From: CAVYWD01 sp963772225
Lineage (GTDB): Bacteria; Myxococcota; Myxococcia; Myxococcales; UBA5297
Reading direction: 5' to 3'
DNA length: 64,000 nucleotides
NCBI GenBank assembly: GCA_963772225.1
Contig: CAVYWD010000011.1
Location: 930,001-994,000 of the forward strand
This document shows positions 1-9,784 of the stretch, piece after piece. The notes below the pieces were generated by a model. It saw only the letters and a list, made by a program, of their open reading frames with translations. It had not been told where the DNA came from and made no database searches. Position 1 is the first letter of the stretch. Every line of letters starts with the position of its first letter. A program made the translations under genes and the position numbers.

Positions 1-53
1 CGAGGCTGTCGGCCGTGCGCTTTGGGCCCGCGGCACTGGCCATGAAAGCCGCA

Positions 54-92
54 AATCCCGGACCGCACCGATTTGGGTGCGATCCGGGATTC
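54..92. terminator. Long hairpin downstream of nifJ
   Basis: A near-perfect inverted repeat: a 9-bp arm AATCCCGGA pairs with TCCGGGATT, continued inward by CGCACC pairing with GGTGCG around a small loop. It lies about 50 bases beyond the stop codon of the leftward nifJ gene, so it may end or protect that transcript. There is no clear T-run, so a classical intrinsic terminator is only one reading. Confidence 0.45.
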
Positions 93-141
93 GCGTTCAT
101 CCAGTCAGCGGCGCGGGCCAGCCCGCCGCTTTTAGGCTTTC

Positions 142-3100
142 TTACTTCGCCGCCGGTGGCACCATCGGCTTTCCGACCGCGTAGCTCAGCTTCGAAAGCT
201 GCTCCAAGTAGCTCCACTTCTTTTGCACGTGCTCGCTCGCCGTCTGCAGCAGCGCCTTGGCGACCTCCGGCTTGCTCTTGGTGAGCATCTTGAAGCGCGT
301 CTCGGAGTAGAGGAAATCCTCGAGGCTGATCTTCGGGGCCTTCGAGTCGAGCTTGAGCGGGTTCTCGCCCTTCTGCGCGAGCGCCGGGTTGAACCGGTAC
401 AAAGGCCAGTGGCCCGACTGCACCGCGCGCTCCTGGTTGTCGGTGCCCGTCTTCATCTCGATGCCGTGGGCGATGCAGTGCGAGTACGCCAGGATGAGGC
501 TGGGCCCGTCGTACGCTTCGGCCTCCATGAAGGCCTTCACCGCCTGCAGGTCATTGGCGCCATAAGCCACCGACGCCACGTAGATGTGCCCGTAGCTCAT
601 GGCGATGAGCCCCAGGTCCTTCTTGGGCAACGGCTTGCCGCCGGCGGCGAACTTCGCCACCGCCGCCAGAGGCGTCGACTTCGACATCTGGCCGCCGGTG
701 TTCGAGTAGACCTCGGTGTCGAGCACCAGCACGTTGACGTTGCGGCTGCTCGCCAGGACGTGGTCCAGGCCGCCGTAGCCGATGTCGTAGGCCCATCCGT
801 CGCCGCCGACGATCCACACGGACTTCTTCACCAGGTAGTCGGCCAGCGAGAGGAGCCGCCGGCTGGCGACGTCGCCCGCGCCCTTCAGCAGCTTCTTGAG
901 CTCTTCGACCCGGCCGCGCTGCAGGAAGAGGTCCTTCTCGTTGACCTGCGTTGCCCCGCGCAGCTCGTCGACCAGCTGGGCGTGACCCTTGAGCGCCTCG
1001 GCCTGCGGCAAGAGCTCCAACGCGTACTCGTGGAACTTGTCCACCGCCAGCCGGAAACCGTAGCCGAACTCGGCGTTGTCCTCGAAGAGCGAGTTCGACC
1101 ACGCCGGCCCGCGCCCGTTGGCGTCGGTGCAGTACGGCGTCGTCGGCAGGTTGCCGCCGTAGATGGACGAGCAGCCCGTGGCGTTGGCGATGAGCGCCCG
1201 GTCGCCGAAGAGCTGGGTCATGAGCTTCACGTACGGCGTCTCGCCGCAGCCGGAGCAGGCGCCCGAGAACTCGAACAGCGGGCGCAGCAGCTGGCTGCCC
1301 TTGACGGTGTCGACCTTCACGCGCGTCCGGTCCACGTCGGGCAACGACATGAAGTGCTCGGCGTTCACGCGCTCCTGCTCGCGCAGCGGGAGCTGGTCCA
1401 CCATGGTGAGCGACTTGCGCGACGGGTTCTTCTTGTCCTTGCCCGGGCAGATGTACGCGCAGGCTTCACAGCCGGTGCAGTCCTCCACGAAGACCTGGAT
1501 CAGGTACTTCATGCCGGCCAGGTCCTTGTCCTTGAAGTCCATGACCTTCGCGGATGCGGGCTTGGCCGAGAGCGCCTCGGGGGAGACCACCTTGGTGCGG
1601 ATGGCGGCGTGCGGGCAGACCAGCGCGCACTTGTTGCACTGGATGCAGAATCTCCGGGTCCCAGACCGGCGCGGTCAGCGCGATGTTGCGCTTCTCCCAC
1701 TGAGCCGTGGCCAGGGGGAACGTGCCGTCCGGGGGCATCTGCGAGACCGACACCTGGTCGCCCAGGCCGGCGACCATGAGGCCGGTGACGTCGCGGACGA
1801 ACTGGGGTGCCTTGGGGCTGACCGCCGGCGGCATCTCGAGGGTGCTGGTGACCTTGCCCGGGACCTTCACCTCGTGCAGGTGCTCGAGCGTGCTGTCCAC
1901 GGCCTGCCAGTTCTGCTGGACGATCTTGTCGCCGCGCGAGCCGTAGGTCTTCTTGATGGAGGCTTTGATCTTCTCGATGGCCTCGGCCCGCGGCAGCACG
2001 CCCGAGATGGCGAAGAAGCAGGTCTGCATCACGGTGTTGATGCGCGCGCCCATCTGGTTGGCCTTGGCCACGCTGTAGGCGTCGATGCAGTAGAGCTTGA
2101 GCTTCTTGTCCAAGATCTGCTGCTGGACGTGCCGGGGCATCTTGTCCCAGACCTCCTCGGGCCCGTAGGGGCTGTTGAGGAGGAAGGTCGCGCCCGGCAG
2201 CGCGTACTGCAGCATGTCGAACTTCTCCAAGAAGACGAACTGGTGGCAGGCGACGAAGTTCGCCTGGGTGACCAGGTAGGTCGACCGGATGGGGTCCTTG
2301 CCGAAGCGGAGGTGGCTCACCGTCATGGACCCCGACTTCTTGGAGTCGTAGACGAAGTAGCCCTGCGCGTAATTGTCGGTGGTCTCGCCGATGATCTTGA
2401 TGGAGTTCTTGGACGCGCCGACCGTGCCGTCCGCGCCCAGGCCGTAGAAGAGGCCGCGGAACACGCCCTCCTGCTCGGTGGAGAGCATCGCGTCGTAGTC
2501 GAGCGAGCTGTGCGTCACGTCCTCGTTGATGCCGACCACGAAGTGGTTCTTGGGCTTTGCGGCCTTGAGGTTGTCGAAGACCGCCTTGACCATGGAGCTG
2601 GAGAACTCTTTGGAGCCCAGGCCGTAGCGCCCGCCGACGATGCGCGGGATGGCCTTGAACGGCGCGGCCCCAGCCGCGAGCGCCTCGACGATGGCGGTGT
2701 TCACGTCGCAGTAGAGCGGCTCGCCGGTGCTGCCCGGCTCCTTGGTCCGGTCGAGCACGGCGAGGGTCTTGACGGTGGCCGGCAGCGCGGAGACGAAGGC
2801 CTTGATGCTGAAGGGCCTATAGAGGCGGACCTTGAGCAGGCCCACCTTCTCGCCGCGGGCGTTGAGCCACTCCACCGCCTCGTGCGCCGCCTCGGCGCCC
2901 GAGCCCATCATGATCAGCACGCGCTCGGCGTCGGGCGCACCGACGTATTCGAACAGGCGGTAATGCCGCCCGGTGAGCCCCGCGAACTTGTCCATCGCCT
3001 TCTGCACGATGCCCGGGCAGGCGTCGTAGAAGGGGTTCACCGTCTCGCGCCCCTGGAAGTAGACGTCGGGGTTCTGCGCCGAGCCGCGCATGGCCGGGTG

Positions 3101-3758
3101 GTCGGGCGAGAGGCCCCGGGCGCGGTGCGCGGCCATCAGCTCGTCGTCGAGCATGAAGCGCAGGTCGTCGAACGACAGCTCCTCGAATCTTCTGGACCTC
3201 GTGCGAGGAGCGGAAGCCGTCGAAGAAGTGGAGGAACGGCACGCGCGCTTCGAGGGTCGCCGCGTGCGCGACCAAGGCCAGGTCCATGACCTCCTGGACG
3301 CTGCCGGAGCAGAGCTGCGCGAAGCCCGTGGAGCGGGCGCTCATCACGTCCGAGTGGTCGCCGAAGATGGACAAGGCCTGGGCCGCGATGGCGCGCGCCG
3401 AGACGTGGAACACCGTGGAGGTGAGCTCCCCGGCGATCTTGAACATGTTCGGGATCATCAGCAGCAGGCCCTGCGACGCGGTGAACGTCGTGGTCAGCGC
3501 GCCGGCCTGCAGCGCGCCGTGGACCGCGCCCGAGGCGCCACCCTCGGATTGCATCTCGACGACCAGCGGCACGGTCCCGAAGATGTTCTTCTCGCCGTGG
3601 GCCGACTTCTCGTCGGAGATTTCGCCCATCACCGAAGACGGGGTGATGGGGTAGATGGCGATGACTTCGCTGGCGGCGTGCGCGACGTGGGCCGCTGCGG
3701 TGTTTCCATCGATGGTCACGCGCCGCGGCTTCCGGGCGGGGACGGTGCTGTTCGACAT
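142..3758 (-). CDS. nifJ: Pyruvate:ferredoxin (flavodoxin) oxidoreductase, two apparent frameshifts
   Basis: Catalyses CoA-dependent oxidative decarboxylation of pyruvate to acetyl-CoA with ferredoxin or flavodoxin reduction; cytoplasmic, thiamine-diphosphate and Fe-S dependent. The start at 3758 is chosen because GGAGG lies seven bases upstream and the family N-terminus follows (TIDGNTAAAHVAHAASE, then YPITPSS). Domains follow in family order: pyrimidine-binding, transketolase-like, gamma, ferredoxin-like with two CxxCxxC clusters (CIQCNKC, then CTGCEAC), and the C-terminal TPP domain (GGDGWAYDIGYGG). Corrected length is 1204 residues, normal for single-chain PFOR. The frame breaks at 3185-3189 and 1648-1652. 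At both, GAATC on the plus strand should be GATC; removing one base restores KIEEL and the first ferredoxin cysteines. The DHOD-like gene lies directly upstream on the same strand. The identification is firm; whether the gene is really broken is doubtful. Confidence 0.93.
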
Positions 3759-3930
3759 TTCTTGGCCTCCGATTCCCAGGTTGTCCTGGCTATGGTTGAA
3801 GTTTCCTACGACGCGGCTGAGCGCGCCCCTGCGCTGACAAGCGAAGCTTCCGACATCTTCCCAAACTCGGCGCCCAAACTCCCGCACCTTCGACAGCAGG
3901 CGTTGGGCGCTCGAGCCGGGCTTTCGCCTC

Positions 3931-4923
3931 TCACTCGAAGCCGACGAGCATGCGGATGTACTGCGCGCGCTCGAAGTCCGCGGGCGCGGAGCACTTGGCT
4001 TGGGAGAGCGCGCCGCGAAGGTCGTCGACCGACGCGTACTCTTTTTCCTTCAGCCAGCTCTCCATCTCACCGAGCATCTCGCCGAGGTGCCGCGCCTTGT
4101 TCTTGAACAGCGCCGAGCAGACCATGGCCACCCGAGCGCCCGCGGCGATCATCTTCAGGGCCGTGCGGCCGTCGTGCACCCCGGTGGTCGCCGAAAGCTC
4201 CAGGCCCGAGACCCGGCCGTGCAACAGGGCGATCCACCGCAAAGGGAGCAGCGAGTCCTCGACCCGCGAGAGCGCCAGGCGCCCCAGAGAGGTGAAATGG
4301 TCGAGGTCGAGGTTAGGCTGGTAGAAGCGGTTGAAGAGGCTGACGCCGTTCGCCCCGCGCCGCGCGACCTCGCGGACGACGTTGGGCAGCGAGGAGAAGA
4401 ACGGGCTCAGCTTCACATTGAGCGGCAGCTTGACCGCCGCGCGCGCCTCGCTCACCGTTTCCAGGGTCTCGGCCTCGACCTGCGCGCCGGTCTTCTCGGG
4501 GTCGGTGGGGATATCGTAGACGTTCAGCTCCAGCGCGTCGGCGCCCGCGGACTCCATCTGCTTGGCGTAGGCGGCCCACGAGCCCTTGTGGCGGCAGTTG
4601 AGCGAGGCGACGACCGGAATGCTCAACGAGCGCTTGGCGCCCTCGATGAGCTTCAGGTACTCGCGGGGGCTCACCTCCCAATCGATCCCCTGGAAGTAGC
4701 GGTGCCCCTCGGCCGAGAGCTCGTCGGTCGCCTCGACGCTTTCCTGGATGCGCCGCGACTCGAGGTCGAGCTGCTCTTCGAACAGGGACTTGAGCACCAC
4801 CGCGCCCGCGCCGGCCTCTTGCAGGCCCTTGAGCTTCTCGACGCTGTCGGTGAGGGACGAGCTGGAGACCACCAGCGGATTGTGCAGGTTGAGGCCGAGC
4901 CATTCGGTCTTGAGGCTGGTCAT
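3931..4923 (-). CDS. Dihydroorotate dehydrogenase-like flavoprotein
   Basis: A 330-residue TIM-barrel protein of the DHOD/dihydropyrimidine dehydrogenase superfamily, predicted to bind FMN. Barrel strands are recognisable (GAGAVVLKSLFEEQ, PVVASLNCRHKGSW, GADALELNVYD, LPLNVKLSPFF, and the phosphate-binding GARVAMVCSALF). The substrate is unknown: a catalytic base typical of true PyrD is not obvious, and pyrimidine synthesis usually has a separate pyrD. The start at 4923 has AAAGGTGG four bases upstream. It lies about 170 bases upstream of nifJ on the same strand. This pairing recurs in other bacteria and suggests a link with pyruvate or ferredoxin redox metabolism. The function is inferred from context only. 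Confidence 0.8.
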   Translation of the reverse strand: MTSLKTEWLGLNLHNPLVVSSSSLTDSVEKLKGLQEAGAGAVVLKSLFEEQLDLESRRIQESVEATDELSAEGHRYFQGIDWEVSPREYLKLIEGAKRSLSIPVVASLNCRHKGSWAAYAKQMESAGADALELNVYDIPTDPEKTGAQVEAETLETVSEARAAVKLPLNVKLSPFFSSLPNVVREVARRGANGVSLFNRFYQPNLDLDHFTSLGRLALSRVEDSLLPLRWIALLHGRVSGLELSATTGVHDGRTALKMIAAGARVAMVCSALFKNKARHLGEMLGEMESWLKEKEYASVDDLRGALSQAKCSAPADFERAQYIRMLVGFE

Positions 4924-5284
4924 CGGGCCACCTTTCTACCGAGCGCCCCGCTCGCGCGCGGCCGTGCGAACACCGGAAGGAGGCGCAGCCGCGTGATCAA
5001 CTCATCCATCGTATCTATGAAAGCGCTCCAAGCGCCAGGGAAATAAGGCCGGCGTTATGCGAGCTATCAGCTGTTCCGTTGTTCAACCGACACGGGCGAG
5101 CCGATCATCCCGGGCCTTGGGGCGTGCTCTTTCGCCTCTTCGCCGGCGGGTGCGCCAGCCCCTCCACCGAGGGGGCGCCTGGAGCGCCGAGGCCTCCGAA
5201 GGGGCCGCCGCGCGAGGCCCGGCGCACGGGTCTCGCCCCTCGGAGCTTGCGCCGCGGGATGCCTCCGACCTATTGGACCGGCTT
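4924..5284. other. Gene-free stretch between divergent genes
   Basis: About 360 bases separate the start of the DHOD-like gene from the start of the pseudouridine synthase. An open frame continues upstream of 5285 to 5057, but it lacks family similarity and a ribosome binding site. I see no RNA gene. The stretch should hold divergent promoters that I cannot place. Confidence 0.4.
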
Positions 5285-6145
5285 ATGGCAAGTCGGAGAA
5301 CGCCGCGATGGCTCGACGCCGCACGGGCGGGTGGTTGGACCCGAGCGCCCGGCGAGCGGCCGGACTGGGTCGCGCGCTCGCTGGCCCGGGCCGGAGTCCT
5401 CGCCCCCGGCGAGGCGGAGGCGGCGGTCCGCGCGGGGCGAGTGACCGTCGGCGGCCGACCGGTGCGCGAGCCGCTCTCCCTGGTGAGGCCGGGCGACGAG
5501 GTGCGCCTCGACGGGCGGCCGGTGGAGCTCTCGGCCAAGACGCTCGTCCTCGCCTTCCACAAGCCTAAGGACGCGGTGGTCGCGCGCTCCGACCCGCGGG
5601 GGATGCGCACGGTCTTCGACGTGCTCCTGCCGAAGCTCCCGCCCGCGCTCACGCGCTACGGCTGGCACGCCGTGGGCCGATTGGACCGCGACACGACCGG
5701 GCTCCTCCTGTTCACCAACGACGAGCGCTTCGTCGCCCACGCCACCCAGCCCGAGGCGCACCTGCCCAAGCGCTACCTGGCCCAGGTCCAGGGGGCGCCG
5801 GACGAGGCGAAGCTCGAGCCGCTGCGGCAGGGCGTCCACCTCCACGACGGGCCGGCGCGACCCGCGACGGCGCGCGCGCGAGGCGAGCGCGCGGTCGAGC
5901 TCACGATCACCGAGGGCCGCAACCACCAGGTCAAGCGCATGCTGGGCGCCATCGGCCTTCCGGTGACGGCGCTGCACCGGGAGGCCGTGGGCGAGCTCGA
6001 GCTGGACGTGCCGGAGGGCACCTGGCGGCTGCTCACCGAGGACGAAATCCGGGCGAAGCTCCACTTCGAACCGGCGCTCACGCCCCAGCGCGCTGGAGGA
6101 TGCCCTCCACCGCCGACCGGCCGATGGGGTGGTAGCTCGCCTTGA
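5285..6145 (+). CDS. 23S/16S rRNA pseudouridine synthase, RsuA/RluB/RluF family
   Basis: Isomerises a specific uridine in rRNA to pseudouridine. An N-terminal S4 RNA-binding domain (residues about 30-85: ARSLARAGVLAPGEAE, then GDEVRLDG) precedes the catalytic domain with the signature GRLDRDTTGLLLFTND holding the catalytic aspartate, and the later motif EGRNHQVKRMLGAIGLPV. The start at 5285 is preferred over the longer frame because the S4 domain begins shortly after it. The 286-residue length fits. The last 68 bases overlap the convergent aminopeptidase gene, and the C-terminal tail beyond LHFEPAL is low-complexity. The exact target uridine cannot be told. Confidence 0.88.
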   Translation: MASRRTPRWLDAARAGGWTRAPGERPDWVARSLARAGVLAPGEAEAAVRAGRVTVGGRPVREPLSLVRPGDEVRLDGRPVELSAKTLVLAFHKPKDAVVARSDPRGMRTVFDVLLPKLPPALTRYGWHAVGRLDRDTTGLLLFTNDERFVAHATQPEAHLPKRYLAQVQGAPDEAKLEPLRQGVHLHDGPARPATARARGERAVELTITEGRNHQVKRMLGAIGLPVTALHREAVGELELDVPEGTWRLLTEDEIRAKLHFEPALTPQRAGGCPPPPTGRWGGSSP

Positions 6146-7838
6146 ACTGCTCGAAGCAGCGCCGCGCGAGGGGTCTGGTCGCCGGCGCGGCGGCGAGCGC
6201 GGAGTAGAGCGGCTTCAGGTACTTCATGCGCCCGACCTGTCCGAGCACCTGCTCCGTCCGCGGCAGCGCAGGCGCAAAGCCCGACTCGGCCGCCAGCTCG
6301 AGCCAAGCGACGAGCACCTCCGGGTTGCGCCGGTTCGTCAGGTCGAAGCGGCGGTCGAGCTCCTCGCAGACCGGCGCCGACTGGGGCCGCGGCAGCGACT
6401 CCAGGTAGAGGGACCACTCGGTCGGCGTCCACGCCTGCGCGGCGTCGTCGGTGGGCAGCGACGCGCCCAATGCCTCGAGCGCCCGGAGCCTCGCCGAGGC
6501 CTTCGGCGGCACGCTCTTCGGGATGCCGGTACCCGTGAGCCACTCGTCCGCGCCGACGCGCGCGAGCGCCCCGGGCAACTCGCGCTCGGCGAAGGCGGCG
6601 AACTCCTCGGTGGTGATCGACTGGAACGCGAATCCCTCGACGTAGCGTCGCAGGAAGCGGTCGAACGCGGCGCGGCCCACTGCCCCCTCGAGCGCCTTCA
6701 AGAAAAGGTAGCCCTTCTCGTAGGGCACCTCCGAGTAGGCGTCGTCCGGGTCAATGCCCGCCAGCTCGGTTCGCAGGCGGGTCAGCTCAGGCCGGCCGCG
6801 AAAGCGCTCCACGGCCTTTTCCAGCTGCCGGCGCCCCAGCGCCTGGTGCAGCGCCGCCATCTCCTCGCCTTCGAGCACCTCGAGAATCCGGCGCTCGGCG
6901 AAGACGGTCCACCCTTCGTTGAGCCAGAAGTGATCGCCGTTGGCGTTGGTCACCAGGTTGCCAGTCCAGGAGTGCGCGAGCTCGTGCGCGACGACGTTGA
7001 CGAGCGAGCGGTCGCCGGCGAGAAGCGTCGGAGTGAGGAAGGTGAGCCGCGGGTTCTCCATGCCTCCATAGGGAAAGGAAGGCGGCATGGTGAGGAGGTC
7101 GAAGCGGTCCCAAGCGTAGGGCCCGAAGAGCTGCTCCGACGCCCGGAGCATGGCGTCCACGCCGGCGAACTCGTAGGCCGCCCGCTCGACCACCGAGGGC
7201 TCCGCCCAGACGCGGGAGCGCGGCCCGAGCTCGCGCGACTCGAGCTCGCCCACCGCCAGCGCGAAGAGGTAGGGCGGGATGGGCTGCGGCATCTCGAAGA
7301 CCTCGACCGCGCTCTCGCCCCGCTCGTCCCTTCGCACGAAGCCCGCCGCCATCAGGGCCCGGAGCGCGCGCGGGACGGTCAGCTCGGCCGAGTAGCGCAG
7401 CCGGACCCGGGGCGTGTCCTGGAGAGGCACGACCGACCGCGCGTGGATGGCCTGGCACTGGCTGAACAGGAACGGGTGCCGGCCGCCCGCCGTCTGCGCC
7501 GGGTCGAGCCATTGGAGCGCGCTCGCCTGCGGCGAGGTGCGGTAGGCGATGCGGACCGCCGGGGTCCCCGCCGGGAGCTCGAGTGAAAGGCGGTTGCCCA
7601 GGATGGGCTCTGCGGGGTGCAGCTGGTGGAGGATGGGCCGCCCCGACGGATCGGACGCGCCCAGGATCTCGAGGTCGCGGGTGTCCAGGTCGAGCCGTCC
7701 CGCCCCCGGCGCCCGGAAGGTCAGCTCAGCCTCGCACTCCAGGCTGCGCGCGGCGAAATCGACCCTCGCCTTCCAGTGGAGGTGCGCCACCTCGGGCTGC
7801 GACGCGTCGTTATAGGAGTGCGGATCCAATCGGGCCAT
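6078..7838 (-). CDS. M1-family metallo-aminopeptidase (leukotriene A4 hydrolase type)
   Basis: A zinc-dependent aminopeptidase of 586 residues. It has the exopeptidase motif YGGMENP, the zinc motif HELAH near residue 285, and the third ligand glutamate in NEGWTVFAE. A C-terminal helical domain of the LTA4-hydrolase type follows (ARRCFEQFKASYHPIGRSA). No signal peptide is seen, so it is probably cytoplasmic. The start at 7838 is fixed by AAGGAGG six bases upstream; the frame extends further but without similarity. It is divergent from carA across a palindromic spacer. Confidence 0.92.
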   Translation of the reverse strand: MARLDPHSYNDASQPEVAHLHWKARVDFAARSLECEAELTFRAPGAGRLDLDTRDLEILGASDPSGRPILHQLHPAEPILGNRLSLELPAGTPAVRIAYRTSPQASALQWLDPAQTAGGRHPFLFSQCQAIHARSVVPLQDTPRVRLRYSAELTVPRALRALMAAGFVRRDERGESAVEVFEMPQPIPPYLFALAVGELESRELGPRSRVWAEPSVVERAAYEFAGVDAMLRASEQLFGPYAWDRFDLLTMPPSFPYGGMENPRLTFLTPTLLAGDRSLVNVVAHELAHSWTGNLVTNANGDHFWLNEGWTVFAERRILEVLEGEEMAALHQALGRRQLEKAVERFRGRPELTRLRTELAGIDPDDAYSEVPYEKGYLFLKALEGAVGRAAFDRFLRRYVEGFAFQSITTEEFAAFAERELPGALARVGADEWLTGTGIPKSVPPKASARLRALEALGASLPTDDAAQAWTPTEWSLYLESLPRPQSAPVCEELDRRFDLTNRRNPEVLVAWLELAAESGFAPALPRTEQVLGQVGRMKYLKPLYSALAAAPATRPLARRCFEQFKASYHPIGRSAVEGILQRAGA

Positions 7839-7860
7839 CGGTGCCTCCTTAGGAGACCAG

Positions 7861-7917
7861 GCTCCGGACCCCAGGCTACGAGCTTCAGGTTCGACCTGAA
7901 GTCCGGGGTCCGGGGCC
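7861..7917. repeat. Palindromic spacer between aminopeptidase and carA, copy of a dispersed repeat
   Basis: The inner stem TTCAGGT/ACCTGAA closes on a TCG loop, and an outer stem CCGGACCCC pairs with GGGGTCCGG, giving a cruciform-capable element in the shared upstream region of two divergent genes. Its left arm shares the core CnGACCCCAGGnT with intergenic repeats near 13.3 kb and 16.87 kb. Confidence 0.5.
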
Positions 7918-8053
7918 CGCCTGCTCGCCTGTGGTGGGTAGCAGCCACCTCCATGGCCAGGCAAGATTTCGCTTCCAGAGAACCAGGCCGCTCCGCTATC
8001 TGTTAGCCCCGCAGCGCGACCCGCGAGCAAGAAGCCAAGAAGGGATTCCATCG

Positions 8054-9151
8054 ATGCCGATGATGCAGCTTGTCTTGCAGGACGGCACTGTGCTGCGAGG
8101 CCGCTCCTTTGGAGCGGAGCGCGCGGTGGCCGGCGAGGTGGTCTTCAGCACCGGCATGACCGGGTACGTCGAGTCGCTCACCGACCCGAGCTACCGCGGG
8201 CAGATCCTCACGCTCACCTACCCGCTCCAGGGCAACTACGGCGTCCCGGCCGCGCGCGACCGCGACCTGCTCAAGGACCGCTTCGAGAGCGGCCGAATTC
8301 AGGCGCAGGCCCTGGTGGTCCAGCGCCACTGCGATGTGCCCAGCCACTACGCCGCCACGCGGAGCCTGGGCGACTGGCTCAAGGAGTGCGGCGTCCCGGC
8401 CATCGAGGGCATCGACACCCGGGCGCTCACCCGCAAGCTGCGCGAGCACGGGACCATGGCGGGCTGGCTGCTGCCTGACGGCGTCCCCCTGGAAGAGGCG
8501 AAGAAGAGCGCCGAGGCGGTGGACATGGCCAACGCCACGCGCGCGGTCTGCGTCCGCGAGCCGGTGACCTACCAGGCCGGGCCGCTCAAGGTGCTGCTCG
8601 TCGATACCGGCGCCAAGGATTCGCTGGTGCGCGGGCTCCACTCGCGCGGGGCGACGGTGATCCGAGTGCCGGCCGACGCGCGGCTGAGCGACTTCATCGG
8701 CGGCGTCGACGGCGTCCTGCTCGCCAATGGACCGGGCGACCCCAAGGACAACCTCGAGCTCATCGAGCAGATCCGGACGGTGCTCTTCCCTTCCGGAAAG
8801 GCCATTTTCGGAGTTTGCCTGGGCAACCAGCTCCTCGCCTTGGCTGCCGGCGGCGATACGGTGAAGCTCAAGTACGGGCACCGCTCGCATAACCAGCCGG
8901 TACAGGACCTGCTCACCCGACGCTGCTATGTGACCTCGCAAAATCATGGGTACGTGGTCCGCGACGAGTCCTTGCCGGACGACTGGGAGCCTTGGTTCGT
9001 CAACGTCAACGACGGGTCGAACGAGGGCGTCTTCTGCCGCAGCAAGCCTTGGTGCAGCGTTCAGTTCCACCCGGAGGCCGCGCCGGGGCCGGAGGACGCT
9101 TCGTTCTTGTTTGACGACTTCCTGCGGCGCATCGGCTCGAGCCGGGTGTAG
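8054..9151 (+). CDS. carA: Carbamoyl phosphate synthase small (glutaminase) subunit
   Basis: Hydrolyses glutamine and channels ammonia to CarB for carbamoyl phosphate synthesis, feeding arginine and pyrimidines. The N-terminal CPSase_sm domain (TVLRGRSFGAE, STGMTGYVESLTDPSY) is followed by a class I glutamine amidotransferase domain. This has the nucleophile in FGVCLGNQ (about residue 255) and the His/Glu pair in VQFHPEAAPGP. Length is 365 residues. ATGs at 8054, 8060 and 8063 are all possible; 8054 has an AAGAAGGG about eight bases before it. carB follows 710 bases downstream, but an S23-type element interrupts what would normally be a tight carAB pair. Confidence 0.96.
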   Translation: MPMMQLVLQDGTVLRGRSFGAERAVAGEVVFSTGMTGYVESLTDPSYRGQILTLTYPLQGNYGVPAARDRDLLKDRFESGRIQAQALVVQRHCDVPSHYAATRSLGDWLKECGVPAIEGIDTRALTRKLREHGTMAGWLLPDGVPLEEAKKSAEAVDMANATRAVCVREPVTYQAGPLKVLLVDTGAKDSLVRGLHSRGATVIRVPADARLSDFIGGVDGVLLANGPGDPKDNLELIEQIRTVLFPSGKAIFGVCLGNQLLALAAGGDTVKLKYGHRSHNQPVQDLLTRRCYVTSQNHGYVVRDESLPDDWEPWFVNVNDGSNEGVFCRSKPWCSVQFHPEAAPGPEDASFLFDDFLRRIGSSRV

Positions 9152-9275
9152 GGCTATTCGAGTGGTCACCATTGGAGAAAAGAGGTTTTTGGGCAACGGG
9201 GGGCGAGAGGGGAGATTGGGTTTGCGGGGGGCTTGGGTTAGGGAGGGTTGGGGCCATGGGGAGGGAAGATGCACA

Positions 9276-9336
9276 GCCGGGTTCGGGTTCGGGGTCGGGT
9301 TCGTTCGCGGGGACGGGGACGGGTACGGGGACGGCC
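9276..9336. repeat. Left arm of long inverted repeat around the S23 gene
   Basis: A G-rich arm built of GGGTTCG and GGGGACG runs, containing GGTTCGTTCGCGGGGACGGG. It matches the reverse complement of 9724-9784 almost throughout; one 6-base indel and a swap of the small GGGGACGG/GGGTACGG units distinguish the arms. Confidence 0.8.
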
Positions 9337-9354
9337 CACGGATCAACGGGGCAC

Positions 9355-9723
9355 GTGAACACGGGCACGGCTGTCCTTTTCGATCACGAGAAGCTCGAGG
9401 TCTATCGAGTCGCTCGCGAGTTCCTCGTGGTCGCAAATGCTCTGATGAAGCGCAGGATGCCTCGCGACCTTCGAGATCAGTTCAATCGCGCGTATACGAG
9501 CATCCTCTTCAATATTGGAGAAGGGGCGGGAAAAACCGCACGGGCCGACAAGCAGCGGTCCTACGAGATTGCACGGGGGAGCGCGACCGAGGCAGCGACT
9601 CAGCTCGACGTCCTTCAAATCCGAGGGCTGATCTCCGACGAGCAGTACCGACGAGCGCGGGCGCTGCTGATCCGAGTCGCCCAGATGCTGAGTCGTCTCA
9701 TTGCCGGTCCCCGTTCGACGTGA
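9355..9723 (+). CDS. Four-helix bundle protein, S23/IVS family
   Basis: A 122-residue helical protein with the family pattern FDHEKLEVYRVAREF, FNRAYTSILFNIGEGAG and SATEAATQLDVL. Family members are encoded in intervening sequences of some bacterial 23S rRNA genes and free-standing elsewhere; the Avd accessory protein of diversity-generating retroelements shares the fold. Biochemical role is unknown. The GTG at 9355 gives the usual length. An ATG at 9256 is in frame, but the intervening codons translate the inverted repeat into Gly/Ser/Thr repeats. The gene sits between carA and carB inside arms at 9276-9336 and 9724-9784, as in a stem-loop IVS, which suggests a mobile unit. I see no retroelement reverse transcriptase or variable repeat nearby. 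Confidence 0.82.
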   Translation: MNTGTAVLFDHEKLEVYRVAREFLVVANALMKRRMPRDLRDQFNRAYTSILFNIGEGAGKTARADKQRSYEIARGSATEAATQLDVLQIRGLISDEQYRRARALLIRVAQMLSRLIAGPRST

Positions 9724-9784
9724 CCCGTCCCGCGTCCCCGTCCCCGTACCCGTCCCCGCGAACGAACCCGAACCCGAACCCGGC
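9724..9784. repeat. Right arm of long inverted repeat around the S23 gene
   Basis: A C-rich arm (CCCGTCCCC, CCGCGAACGAACCCG) starting at the stop codon of the S23 gene and ending about 80 bases before carB. It is the reverse complement of the left arm at 9276-9336. Transcribed, the two arms would form a stem of about 55 base pairs enclosing the gene. The flanks outside are also purine-rich on the left and pyrimidine-rich on the right. Confidence 0.8.

Noticed and set aside
142..3758. nifJ as separate subunit genes (por-type operon) rather than one frameshifted gene
   Set aside because: Domain order and sequence run on exactly through both breaks as in single-chain PFOR, with no start codons or ribosome binding sites at the breaks.
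5057..5284. Longer N-terminus for the pseudouridine synthase
   Set aside because: The extra 76 residues are low-complexity with no similarity and no ribosome binding site; the S4 domain starts soon after 5285.
9276..9784. Diversity-generating retroelement around the S23/Avd-like gene
   Set aside because: No reverse transcriptase, template repeat or variable repeat is found nearby; an IVS-like unit fits better.
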